From Verrucomicrobiia bacterium (GTDB lineage Bacteria > Verrucomicrobiota > Verrucomicrobiia > Opitutales > Opitutaceae), in contig JAUHWE010000124.1 in assembly GCA_030424825.1 (NCBI GenBank), positions 1 to 10,043 of the forward strand: a stretch of DNA of 10,043 nucleotides, read 5' to 3'. The position numbers and the translations under genes were made by a program. Below are positions 1 to 6,607 of this stretch, in pieces. The notes below the pieces were generated by a model. The model had not been told where the DNA came from. It made no database searches and worked only from the letters and a program-made list of their open reading frames with translations. Position 1 is the first letter of the stretch. Each line of letters begins with the position of its first letter.

Positions 1-571
1 AGAAACTTTTCTGTGGGGAAATCTCAATCGCTCCATAGTCGGGGTCAATGGAGTGATCGATTTGATAGCCGGAACGGAATTCTGCCTTGTCTAACAGGAA
101 TGAAAGACCCAGTTGATGGCCCTCGAAGAAGATCCCTTCGAGTTGTAGCCTCAATTGCTCATCCATTTTGGTGGAGTAGAATCTGTGACGTGACCACCCG
201 TCGATCGCTTTTGAGTCGATATGCCGGTCGTTCTCGGTGTGATATTCCAGGCTAACAAAGCTGCGATTGCCTTCGGGGAGACCCCATGTGTCTGTTTTTG
301 TATAAAAATCGAAGACACCTGGTCCCGGAACTGAAAAGTCTATCGCATAGTCCAGTGTCGCGTTTCCATTGATTTCCAATCCCTGGAAAGCGAGGCTTGA
401 TTCGCCGTCCAAGAATTCACTGTGGTTCTCAACGAGGCCCTCTGTCGGTCCCGCAATAGATAGAGTCACGTCACCGGAGCCGATGATTCGTGAGATATCG
501 GAGGGTTCTATCGCTCCAAGCGCTTGCGTGGCGAGTAGTAAGAACAGCTGGATTCGAGCTGGATGAAACAT
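1..571 (-). CDS. Secreted beta-sandwich-like protein, 5' part only (gene continues past the left edge)
   Basis: Reading the minus strand from the ATG at 571-569 gives 190 codons with no stop before the window edge, so this is the N-terminal part of a larger protein. A TAA lies immediately upstream of that ATG in the same frame, so the start cannot be further upstream. Residues 1-20 form a signal peptide (hydrophobic core LFLLLATQALGA, likely cut after Ala20), so the product is exported. Residues 35-165 alternate hydrophobic and polar residues with glycine and proline turns, including DGESSLAFQG at 55-64 and VPGPGVFDFYTK at 81-92. This layout recalls the jelly-roll modules common in large secreted proteins of Verrucomicrobia and Planctomycetes, which carry a 'flagged subject, high-contrast value, then wide beta strand' pattern near binding modules. 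No cysteines are visible. No catalytic motif is visible in this part. The family call is inferred from pattern only; the existence of the gene is well supported by the long open frame plus signal peptide. Confidence 0.75.
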   Translation of the reverse strand, partial: MFHPARIQLFLLLATQALGAIEPSDISRIIGSGDVTLSIAGPTEGLVENHSEFLDGESSLAFQGLEINGNATLDYAIDFSVPGPGVFDFYTKTDTWGLPEGNRSFVSLEYHTENDRHIDSKAIDGWSRHRFYSTKMDEQLRLQLEGIFFEGHQLGLSFLLDKAEFRSGYQIDHSIDPDYGAIEISPQKSF

Positions 572-770
572 TTAGGGAAATGAAACCAACTCCATACCAT
601 TGTTAGCAAATAGTGGCTAGTTATCTTTATTCAATCAGGAAAAGCCTGATGTGGAGGCCAGACAGAGCCCCATCGCGGGGAAGTGAAGCACCGATCTTCC
701 ATTGAGAAAGACGCGCACATTCTTGCTTCGGCCCTGACGCATTTTTTAATCAACTGGGTATCGTCATTGT
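572..770. other. Intergenic gap between two minus-strand genes
   Basis: This 199-base gap separates the lactonase gene (stop at 771) from the start of the partial secreted-protein gene (571). It holds a small inverted repeat, ATCAGG at 634-639 and CCTGAT at 645-650 with a 5-base loop. The stem is short and AT-containing with no convincing U-tract, so it is at most a weak terminator for the lactonase gene. No convincing promoter for the downstream gene is visible; the best match, TTGAAT-16-TATTTG on the minus strand, is poor. No small ORF is supported. Confidence 0.4.
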
Positions 771-1718
771 CTATTCAATACGCCGCTCATGGGCGTCCTG
801 GGTCTTGGTCTCGACTGCATAGACCGCGTTGCGGGCAGTGATAAAAAGGGTGCGGCCCTCGGGTCCGCCGAAGCAGAGGTTGGCCCCGCCTTTAGGAAGC
901 AGAACGCGGGCTAGCAGCTTGCCGTTGGGGCTGAAAACTTGAGCCCCGTCGCCAGAGCTCGTCCATAGACGCCCCTCGGCGTCGCAACGCATTCCGTCCG
1001 GACCTCCTTTATCCAGTGCGGCGAAAACGTTCCCTCCGCTGAGCGTGCCGTCGACGTGAACATCGAATACACGGATGTGCTTGGGATCGCCTGAGTCGGC
1101 GATGTACAGCACGGACTCGTCGGGTGAAAAGCAAAGCCCATTGGGCTTTACGAAATCATCAACCACCACGCTGAGTTCTTCGGTGAGCGGATCGTAGCGG
1201 AAGACGTTGTTCTTTTCCAGCTCCCGCGGCCGATCTCGCAGTCCGTAGTCGGGATCGGTAAACCAGAGCGTACCATCGCTTTTCACAACTACATCGTTGG
1301 GTGAATTGAATTTTTTGCCCTGGTAACTGTCGACGAGAGTAATGACTTTTCCGTCTCGCTTTTGTAGCGAAACCTTACGGCCCCAGTGTTCGGCCGTGAC
1401 GATTCGGCCCTGAAGATCGAGATTGTTACCGTTGGATTGATGACTGGGTTCGCGGAAAACTGAAAAGCCCGAGTTCTTGTTCCATTTATAAATCTTGTCG
1501 GCCGGTATGTCGCTAAAAATCAGGTATCCCTTCTTGCCTCCCACCCAGGCGGGCCCCTCGGTGAACTTGAAGTCGGATCCGAGCGTTTCAATGGTGGCAT
1601 TGGATGGGAAAAGGTCACGGAAGGCGTGGCTGTCTTCGGCTTTGAGTTCCTGAGCGAAAGCGGAGGAGGAGAGCGTCAAAGTGAGGAGGGTAACTAGAAT
1701 AGGTACGGTCAGTTTCAT
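771..1718 (-). CDS. Secreted SMP-30/gluconolactonase/LRE-family lactone hydrolase
   Basis: The 315-residue product is a six-bladed beta-propeller of the SMP-30/gluconolactonase/LRE-like family, whose members hydrolyse sugar lactones or related esters using one divalent metal ion. Residues 1-22 are a signal peptide (SSSAFA before Gln23), which places the enzyme in the periplasm or outside the cell. The family landmarks appear in order: FTEGPAW (metal-ligand Glu54), FNSPNDVVV with Asn141, WFTDPDYG at 152-159, KPNGLCFSPD with Asn193, and GGPDGMRCD with Asp241. The Glu/Asn/Asn/Asp ligand set is therefore intact. The length is normal for secreted family members. The ATG at 1718 is chosen because it directly begins the signal peptide; no clear Shine-Dalgarno is present. 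It stands alone on its strand and diverges from the coiled-coil gene at 1884. The natural lactone cannot be told from sequence; annotation as gluconolactonase proper would be too specific. Confidence 0.9.
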   Translation of the reverse strand: MKLTVPILVTLLTLTLSSSAFAQELKAEDSHAFRDLFPSNATIETLGSDFKFTEGPAWVGGKKGYLIFSDIPADKIYKWNKNSGFSVFREPSHQSNGNNLDLQGRIVTAEHWGRKVSLQKRDGKVITLVDSYQGKKFNSPNDVVVKSDGTLWFTDPDYGLRDRPRELEKNNVFRYDPLTEELSVVVDDFVKPNGLCFSPDESVLYIADSGDPKHIRVFDVHVDGTLSGGNVFAALDKGGPDGMRCDAEGRLWTSSGDGAQVFSPNGKLLARVLLPKGGANLCFGGPEGRTLFITARNAVYAVETKTQDAHERRIE

Positions 1719-1733
1719 GATATTCCAATTCAG

Positions 1734-1761
1734 AGGATATCGAGGGTTTTAGCAAAGACAA
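1734..1761 (-). promoter_or_regulatory. Putative sigma70-type promoter of the SMP-30 lactonase gene
   Basis: On the minus strand a -35-like TTGTCT (1761-1756) and a -10-like TATCCT (1739-1734) are separated by 16 bases, each matching four of six consensus positions. Transcription would begin about ten bases before the ATG at 1718, giving a very short leader. This is plausible by position but weak by sequence. Confidence 0.3.
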
Positions 1762-1829
1762 AAGGAGAGGGCTATCAGCCTCAGGACATTGGCGACTAGA
1801 GATTCTGAAAATAGGCGGGGACAGTTTAA

Positions 1830-1857
1830 TTGACCCTCCGTTCGTTCTCGGTAATCT
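1830..1857 (+). promoter_or_regulatory. Putative promoter of the coiled-coil membrane protein gene
   Basis: TTGACC at 1830-1835 matches five of six -35 positions. TAATCT at 1852-1857, 16 bases on, keeps the key T1, A2 and T6 of the -10 box. The predicted start site lies about 20 bases before the GTG at 1884. With the minus-strand promoter at 1734-1761 this makes a compact divergent control region of 165 bases. Confidence 0.35.
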
Positions 1858-1883
1858 GAAACTGAATTCGTTTACCCACCGTT

Positions 1884-2696
1884 GTGAAACCGTTACCCTA
1901 CTGTTCAATTGCCCTTGCTGGCTGCGTGGTTGCTTATTGGTTTGGCCGCTTTCACGGAGATCATGACGAGTCCTTGCTGCATGGGGCAGAGCCGGAGGCA
2001 ATCGGGCAAACAAAGGTTAGTGAGTTAGAATCAATTGGTTCAGGCGGCGGAATAGACGATTCTGAGCCGATGGATCTTGCCCAATTAAATCGAGGTTTGT
2101 CCGAAAAAATTAGGGAGTTGGAATCCGAGCTGAACGAGTTGAGTGAAGTGCACAAACGAGTCGTCGTGAAACACGATGTACTGACACGCCAGAGAAGGGG
2201 TTATTTGCAACTCGGATTCAGCTCTCAGTCGAGTCGACTCCCAATAATCACCGAAGAAACCTACGAATACCTCCAGTTGGAACCGGATCAGGAGTCACGC
2301 TTGCGGGAAGTGAACGCGGCAATTATTGAGGATCTGATTTCCTGGGAGTTGTCCAAGGTTGGCGATATACAAACAGTGGGAAATAGCCTGTCTGTCGTAT
2401 TGCCTGCGATGACTAGGGAAGAGGCTGATCAGCGACTTCACTATCGAGAGATGATTCGAGAGATCGTGGATGATGCTGATTACGATATGATCGATCATTC
2501 CATGACAAGAGCTCTCAATGATGTGTTCGGCGAAAGAATTATAACGATCGAGTTTGACGAAAACTCCGCCATGAAGTCCTATAAGATCGAATCGATTTCC
2601 TATGATGCGGAAGGCAACGTAAATGGGTCAGGTCGTTCGATTGGAGGTGCGAGCCCGTTGGAACGCTATCAGCATATATTCGGTAAAGTTCCGTAG
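1884..2696 (+). CDS. Membrane-anchored coiled-coil protein of unknown function
   Basis: The 270-residue product is not one I recognise. Residues 6-20 are a hydrophobic segment (SIALAGCVVAYWF) that fits a single N-terminal anchor, with the rest outside the cytoplasm. Residues about 63-100 are a charged coiled coil (leucine/isoleucine heptads around ELESELNELSEVH), and residues 124-218 are a helical domain. The stretch YLQLEPDQESRLREV at 129-143 resembles the L-x-L-x-P-x-Q-x-x-x-[IL] pattern of Spy/CpxP-like periplasmic proteins, but only weakly. The C-terminus (219-255) looks like two or three beta strands. Translation appears to begin at a GTG at 1884; the next in-frame ATG is at residue 63 and would lose the anchor, so the GTG is preferred. 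A promoter-like pair sits at 1830-1857. Similar small anchored coiled-coil proteins are frequent and uncharacterised in Verrucomicrobia. Existence of the gene is likely; function is unknown. Confidence 0.75.
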   Translation: MKPLPYCSIALAGCVVAYWFGRFHGDHDESLLHGAEPEAIGQTKVSELESIGSGGGIDDSEPMDLAQLNRGLSEKIRELESELNELSEVHKRVVVKHDVLTRQRRGYLQLGFSSQSSRLPIITEETYEYLQLEPDQESRLREVNAAIIEDLISWELSKVGDIQTVGNSLSVVLPAMTREEADQRLHYREMIREIVDDADYDMIDHSMTRALNDVFGERIITIEFDENSAMKSYKIESISYDAEGNVNGSGRSIGGASPLERYQHIFGKVP

Positions 2697-3017
2697 TAGG
2701 TCGTAGGGTTCAGTATTGTATTGATTAATACCGAAGATGTTTCCAATTGACTGAAAACGAGATGGGCTATTTGTCGGGTCGGTTTTGTTTACAATAATCG
2801 ACCCAATGAATCGTAGAGATAATGAACCCACTATTTTTGACCCTGTTTTATTTTGCGATAAAGGAAATGGCCAACAGGGATATTCCGTTTATCTTCTCCG
2901 ATGACCGAAGTTCGCGGACATGAGCAGTTGCGCAGGATAGCGGGGTCGAAACTTTGTATCGACTTTTTATATTATTTAGCGACTATCCAGGTCTTCACCC
3001 CCTTATCCCCTCCTCTT
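2697..3017. other. Intergenic gap upstream of the small membrane protein
   Basis: This 321-base gap lies between two plus-strand genes. Shortly after the first gene's stop is an AT-rich inverted repeat, GTATT (2718-2722) and AATAC (2727-2731) with a 4-base loop, too weak to call a terminator. A second inverted repeat pairs GGGTCG (2776-2781) with CGACCC (2799-2804) across 17 bases. Possible promoter elements are TTGACC at 2837-2842 with TAAAGG at 2859-2864, and a TATTAT -10-like box at 2970-2975 without a good -35. The frame of the downstream gene is open back to an ATG at 2901, but residues coded there do not resemble the rest of that protein. Confidence 0.35.
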
Positions 3018-3512
3018 ATGACAGATGTACAAAGCACGGAATCCCCAGAGCTTCAAACCCTCCAGGCGGAAATCAAAGGTTCTGCCTCCTGGTTTTATTG
3101 GATCGCAGGTCTATCCATTATCAATTCGCTGATTCTCGCTTTCGATGGCGGCATTAGCTTTATAGTAGGTCTCGGACTTACTCAGATTGTCGATGGAATC
3201 GCTTATGGAATTGTACAAGAAGGGGGACCTGCTTATGTGACATACGCGGCGTTGGGTATCAGCATTCTAATTGCAGGTGTTATAGGCCTTTTCGGTATTG
3301 CTGGAAATAAGAGGATGCTCGGGCTGTATATATTCGGGATTGTCCTTTACGCGATTGACGGCCTCATCTTCTTGGCTTTTCAGGACTGGCTCCCGGTGGC
3401 CTTTCATGCTTATGCTCTTTTCTGCCTTTTCAAAGCGATCGGGCCCATCAAAGCGTACAACCGGATCTCGAAGGAGTCCGCACCGGAAGAGCCGACGTTG
3501 AGGCAGGCTTGA
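3018..3512 (+). CDS. Small multi-pass inner-membrane protein, unknown function
   Basis: From the ATG at 3018 the product has 164 residues: a short acidic cytoplasmic start (MTDVQSTESPELQTLQAEIK), then four or five membrane segments covering WFYWIAGLSIINSLILAF, ISFIVGLGLTQIVDGIAYGIV, YVTYAALGISILIAGVIGLFGIAG and the long RMLGLYIFGIVLYAIDGLIFLAF plus AFHAYALFCLFKAI region. It ends in a hydrophilic tail. The open frame extends to an ATG at 2901, but the 39 extra residues are unlike the start of such proteins, and a TATTAT box at 2970-2975 would place transcription after 2901, so 3018 is preferred. There is no Shine-Dalgarno before either start. I recall short Asp/Glu-started proteins with the 'SWFYWIAGLS' opening from many bacteria, none with a known role. 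It converges on the AsmA-like gene with 8 bases between the two stop codons. Confidence 0.8.
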   Translation: MTDVQSTESPELQTLQAEIKGSASWFYWIAGLSIINSLILAFDGGISFIVGLGLTQIVDGIAYGIVQEGGPAYVTYAALGISILIAGVIGLFGIAGNKRMLGLYIFGIVLYAIDGLIFLAFQDWLPVAFHAYALFCLFKAIGPIKAYNRISKESAPEEPTLRQA

Positions 3513-3520
3513 TGTTTGCC

Positions 3521-4858
3521 TTATTCCGCTTTCTCTTCGCGGTCTTGGAGGAATTGCTTAAATCCTTCAAAAACCTTGGAGGTGGTTTCCTTAATGGTAT
3601 CCGTCTCGAAACCACTGATCTCAGAGGCCTGTTTTAGGATGACCGGAAGCGCGTCACGCCATATTCGTTTGGCATTGAGCGAGGCAGCCCCTTCGAATTG
3701 AGCTTCGGACAGCGAAAGCTTGAAGCCGAAGTCCCATTCCTTTTCGGAGGAATTGAGGTTGTTCACCACGACAGCGGCGAGAGGCTGGATTAGACTGGGG
3801 GTTCCATCAGGGACAATTGCCACGACGTCTCTTGCCTTCAATTCCCAGTCCATTTCAATGTCGGCACGATTGTCGATTTCCCATTCGTCGGTGACGGCTA
3901 CGTCAAGGGAGCCTTTTTCGAACAAAGAGAACGGACCCCCAACGAGAGAGGCGAGAACCGGTGCTTGTATCTCGCGGATCGACCAATGAGTGTGCCGGAG
4001 CCCGTCATTGTCCTTGTTCAAGATGGTGAGAGCGGAACCATCTATTTGGGCGTTTAGGTTGGTGCGAAAAAGAATGTCAAACCAGAGGTAGTGGCTCCGC
4101 AATGGTTCCGCCTCGAAGCGAGATATCGAGATGGGGTACTTAATTGCTTTGCCAGAAGACTTGTCAGTCAGATCTATGTGTACGTTAGATAGGACGAGTT
4201 CGTTGATTTGGTAACGAGGAAGTCTTCGAATCGCGAAGCGCATCTCTCCCTCGCTTTGTTCCGCCTCGGTCGTTTTACGGATTCCGAATCCAAACAGGGA
4301 ATTCTCTTTAGGTTCTGATGCGTTCGCTTTGGGGGGAACTTCGAATGCTATCTTAGCGTTGCTAATGAGGGCAGACTCCAAGGTCCGGTTGCCAAATAGT
4401 AGTCCAATTACTGACAGGTTTGATCGTACTTCTTCCACTTGAATATTGAACTGGGGAGATTCGGCTTTGTCTTGAACCACCAATACATCGGAGAACGTGA
4501 ACTCACCTGAGAATAGACTTCCTTCCACAGATCGAAACTCAATTGTAATACCTGTCTTTTCTACGACTTTCTGAGTGGCATATCGGACCCCGCTCTCAAG
4601 GAAGATGAAGTTCAATAGCAGGAACGTGATTGCCGAAACTGATAAGGTAGACCAGAAGACGCGTCGCATCCACTTTAGCGCATTGGGTGGAATGCTAAAC
4701 CTTTTGTTCTGCTTTCCTGATCGTCGAGGAAGCGCTTTTCCTAGAACGATGCGGCTCAGTAAATCGACGAGTGCGATAGCGAGTTCAATAAGCGCCGTTA
4801 TTCCGGCAAAAACGGGTATAGCGAAAAAATCGCCAACGAGTATCAAGAGTCCTTCCAT
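3521..4858 (-). CDS. Membrane-anchored AsmA/TamB-like envelope protein
   Basis: The 445-residue product begins with a long hydrophobic region (residues about 3-38, enough for one or two passes), a basic loop (KALPRRSGKQNKR, 41-53), and a second membrane segment at 66-88. Directly after it comes RYATQKVVEKTGITIEFRSVEGSLFSGEFTFSDVLV (starting at residue 92), which has the typical AsmA/TamB-family start: an amphipathic helix, 'x-x-G-x-x-[IV]-x-[FV]', a 'V-x-G-S-L' turn and a repeating beta-strand ladder. The remainder (130-395) is beta-rich and polar, with no cysteines or catalytic motif. The C-terminus (398-445) is helical and charged. AsmA-like proteins bridge the inner and outer membrane and are linked to lipid transport or envelope assembly; this one is short for TamB and has an unusual extra N-terminal hairpin. 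Start: the ATG at 4858 directly precedes the first hydrophobic stretch. The family call is by pattern; a precise role is not known. Confidence 0.65.
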   Translation of the reverse strand: MEGLLILVGDFFAIPVFAGITALIELAIALVDLLSRIVLGKALPRRSGKQNKRFSIPPNALKWMRRVFWSTLSVSAITFLLLNFIFLESGVRYATQKVVEKTGITIEFRSVEGSLFSGEFTFSDVLVVQDKAESPQFNIQVEEVRSNLSVIGLLFGNRTLESALISNAKIAFEVPPKANASEPKENSLFGFGIRKTTEAEQSEGEMRFAIRRLPRYQINELVLSNVHIDLTDKSSGKAIKYPISISRFEAEPLRSHYLWFDILFRTNLNAQIDGSALTILNKDNDGLRHTHWSIREIQAPVLASLVGGPFSLFEKGSLDVAVTDEWEIDNRADIEMDWELKARDVVAIVPDGTPSLIQPLAAVVVNNLNSSEKEWDFGFKLSLSEAQFEGAASLNAKRIWRDALPVILKQASEISGFETDTIKETTSKVFEGFKQFLQDREEKAE

Positions 4859-5009
4859 GGAAAGAGAGCGTCGACAGTAATTTAGTGAGAGATTCAGTCG
4901 GTATCGAGAAAAAACGAACGTCGTTTGCGTGTGTTCGATATCTGTTGTGGGGTTGATTTGACAAATGAGATTACGCTAGTTCCTCAGCCATGAGATTGCG
5001 AAGGTACTC

Positions 5010-5030
5010 GGCACTTTATCGAAAAGTGCC
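5010..5030. repeat. Perfect 8-bp inverted repeat (hairpin)
   Basis: GGCACTTT (5010-5017) pairs exactly with AAAGTGCC (5023-5030) across the 5-base loop ATCGA. It lies 311 bases past the stop of the DapA-like gene (5342, minus) and 152 bases before the AsmA-like start (4858). There is no adjacent run of T on either strand, so it is not a classic intrinsic terminator. It could be a processing site, a protein-binding site or part of a small RNA. Confidence 0.5.
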
Positions 5031-5182
5031 TTGGGAACTGGTAAGGGTCTGGTCATAGGGCTGAACTTCCGCTTAAGTGGGAACGGGTCCATTGTATCCG
5101 GTTATCCCTAACGCGTCATAGAGGGTACCTCAATCGATATGGACGGGTCCGAATAGAGTGGAAGTGCGTATTCAAGAGGTGA

Positions 5183-5323
5183 GCCAAAGATGCCATTCTC
5201 ATCGAGGGTCTCGTTACTCTGATAGATCTGAAAAAAGAGCAACTGGTGATGCAAATGAATCTTCTTGAACTTCGGAGGAGCCTTTCAATGCGGCCATCGA
5301 GTTGGAAGAATCGTACGGTTTAA
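5183..5323 (+). pseudogene. Coding-like fragment without a start codon, possible gene remnant
   Basis: Between a TGA at 5180-5182 and a TAA at 5321-5323 the plus strand reads 46 codons of natural-looking composition. It starts AKDAILIEGLVTLIDLKK and continues EQLVMQMNLLELRRSLS, a leucine-rich amphipathic pattern typical of a helical or coiled-coil protein end. The first ATG is at 5249, so a complete gene would be only 24 residues. The simplest reading is the C-terminal remnant of a decayed gene, but a chance open frame of this length is possible. I do not recognise the family. Confidence 0.25.
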
Positions 5324-5341
5324 AACTGGTGTTTTAAGACA

Positions 5342-6274
5342 TCAATGATACTCCAGTAGATCCTCGATGGCGGCGGCGATACGTTTACTGACCTCAGGTG
5401 ATGGAAAAGGGTTGAAGGGCCCGCCTTCGCCGGGGTCGATATCTTCGAAACCGCTGAGACGCATCGCCTCGATGACGGCGGCGTAGTTGAAAACACGGCC
5501 GTTTTCGAAGCGGATTTCCTCAAAGGCCGCGACTTTCTTCTCGATGGCGAAAGCCGTATCGTAATCTTTATTACGTTGAGCGTTGTTAATCTCGTCACCT
5601 GCCCGGGCACAGAGAATCGAAATCCCTGATGTATGGCCACGAGTGCCGAGCTGGGCTCCCTTGGTGCTGCGGTCGCCCACGCCCCAAATGACGATGCCGT
5701 CATCGCCCACATCTCTCACCATGTCTGGGACGTCCTTTTCGCTGGTGCCCACTTTGACACCGATGATGTGCGGCGAGTCTTTGATCAAACGGACGATTTG
5801 GTCGCGATCGCGTTCCTGGCGGTAGTAGTAGAGAAAGCGCGCGCCGCACGATTCGCCATACCGGTTAGCGAATTCGAGCAATCCTTCGTAGAGGCCTTCC
5901 GTGCTGTAGATGCCACCCAGAGGCATGATTAGGTAAAGGTCGGGGGGGCGGGGCAGGGCTGCCTGCTTTTCAATGAGCATGCCCGCTTCGCTGATGGGGT
6001 TGGGAACGATGGCAGACATCAGGACGCCGTCGTCCTTCATGAGCTCACCGGTTTCTTTCACGAGATTCAGCTGGTCGACGAGATCGACATGGTGAATGAG
6101 GCTGGTGCCGGCGAGGGAGATGACCCGCTTTCTTCCTTCGCTGAGGAAGCTACGTTTCATCAAGTAGCTCATGTTTTTGAGATGAGCCTCGTAGTCGATG
6201 CGACCGCCGCGATACACGATGGGCGGAATAGTGGTTACAGAGTCGAGGGCGTCGAGGAGTGCTTCGTTGTTCAT
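5342..6274 (-). CDS. DapA/N-acetylneuraminate lyase-family aldolase or dehydratase (Schiff-base class I)
   Basis: The 310-residue product has the length and order of the dihydrodipicolinate synthase/NAL family of (beta/alpha)8 barrels, which form a Schiff base between a lysine and a 2-keto acid, usually pyruvate. The Schiff-base lysine is Lys174 in HIIGVKVGTSEKD, and the active-site tyrosine is most likely Tyr149 in ARFLYYYRQ. The usual GTTGE motif is replaced by LAGTSLIHHV (54-63), which keeps G-T-S but drops the Glu. The second tyrosine of true DapA (Tyr107 in E. coli) seems absent around IMPLGGIYS at 116-123. True DapA in lysine biosynthesis is therefore unlikely; a catabolic sugar-acid, 4-hydroxyproline or related lyase fits better, but the substrate cannot be named. 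No signal peptide is present, so it is cytosolic. The ATG at 6274 begins the typical MNNEALLDAL opening. It is not in an operon with any neighbour. Confidence 0.85.
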   Translation of the reverse strand: MNNEALLDALDSVTTIPPIVYRGGRIDYEAHLKNMSYLMKRSFLSEGRKRVISLAGTSLIHHVDLVDQLNLVKETGELMKDDGVLMSAIVPNPISEAGMLIEKQAALPRPPDLYLIMPLGGIYSTEGLYEGLLEFANRYGESCGARFLYYYRQERDRDQIVRLIKDSPHIIGVKVGTSEKDVPDMVRDVGDDGIVIWGVGDRSTKGAQLGTRGHTSGISILCARAGDEINNAQRNKDYDTAFAIEKKVAAFEEIRFENGRVFNYAAVIEAMRLSGFEDIDPGEGGPFNPFPSPEVSKRIAAAIEDLLEYH

Positions 6275-6607
6275 TTTGGTAGCAACAATTAGAGAGTCTG
6301 AATGATAGGAGCGTAAGACCGAGGGATTGCAAACATTTAGAGAGTGTCTTCCCCTGTAAGGAGATCGGCGTCCTCGAGAGAGCTTGGCTGAACGGGCAGG
6401 AGATGCAATCGAGTTCGCTGTGGCGTCTCTCGCTGCGGGTAGGGGTTGGCAATTTTAGACTTGTTGATGCCTTCACCGAATACAAGGTGTCTGTTTCAAG
6501 ATCAGATGACGTGTCTCGCTTGACGATGCGATATTTGGAATAGCGAGGCAGAGATCCTTAAAGTCCTTCTGGTTGAAATGCCTCTACACGAAAAAATCAT
6601 ATAAAAT
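6275..6607. other. Divergent intergenic region between the DapA-like and VOC genes
   Basis: This 333-base region should hold promoters for both flanking genes. On the minus strand TATCAT (6307-6302) with TTGCAA (6332-6327) gives a possible promoter of the DapA-like gene, but the 19-base spacer is long. Next to the VOC gene, TATAAA at 6600-6605 looks like a -10 box lying almost on the ATG at 6608, with TTGAAA at 6573-6578 too far (21 bases) to be a normal -35. Two inverted repeats are present: CGAGAGA (6375-6381) with TCTCTCG (6426-6432), and CTCGCT (6515-6520) with AGCGAG (6542-6547). Neither is tight enough to call a terminator. No gene is supported inside. Confidence 0.4.

Larger units (their letters stand above)
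4859..5341. other. 483-base non-coding gap with hairpin, direct repeats and a coding-like fragment
   Basis: The gap separates two minus-strand genes and has no complete gene. It contains a perfect hairpin at 5010-5030, an 8-base direct repeat ATGAGATT at 4965-4972 and 4990-4997 (followed by aCG and gCG, 25 bases apart), and an 8-base direct repeat ACGGGTCC at 5083-5090 and 5143-5150 (60 bases apart). A plus-strand stretch at 5183-5323 reads like protein but lacks a start. TTGACA at 4958-4963 equals the -35 consensus but has no -10 box at a workable distance. Confidence 0.5.

Noticed and set aside
13..566. Plus-strand frames in the first 570 bases
   Set aside because: The minus strand holds a longer unbroken frame with a signal peptide, so these are shadows.
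634..650. ATCAGG/CCTGAT hairpin as terminator
   Set aside because: Only 6 bp, no T-run, and far from the lactonase stop; listed only in the gap description.
1615..2013. A 132-residue open frame on the minus strand
   Set aside because: It overlaps the start of the lactonase gene, the divergent promoter region and the anchored coiled-coil gene, and its composition (rich in Arg, Pro, Ser) is typical of an antisense shadow.
2776..2804. GGGTCG/CGACCC inverted repeat as operator
   Set aside because: A 17-base loop and 6-base arms are expected by chance in a gap of this size.
2901..3017. Extended start (ATG 2901) of the small membrane protein
   Set aside because: The 39 extra residues lack family-like character, and a -10-like box lies inside them.
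4958..4963. Perfect TTGACA box on the plus strand
   Set aside because: No -10 box lies 15 to 19 bases downstream and no plus-strand gene follows.
5583..5932. Two plus-strand open frames inside the DapA-like gene
   Set aside because: They lie opposite a gene with clear family motifs and have no recognisable content.
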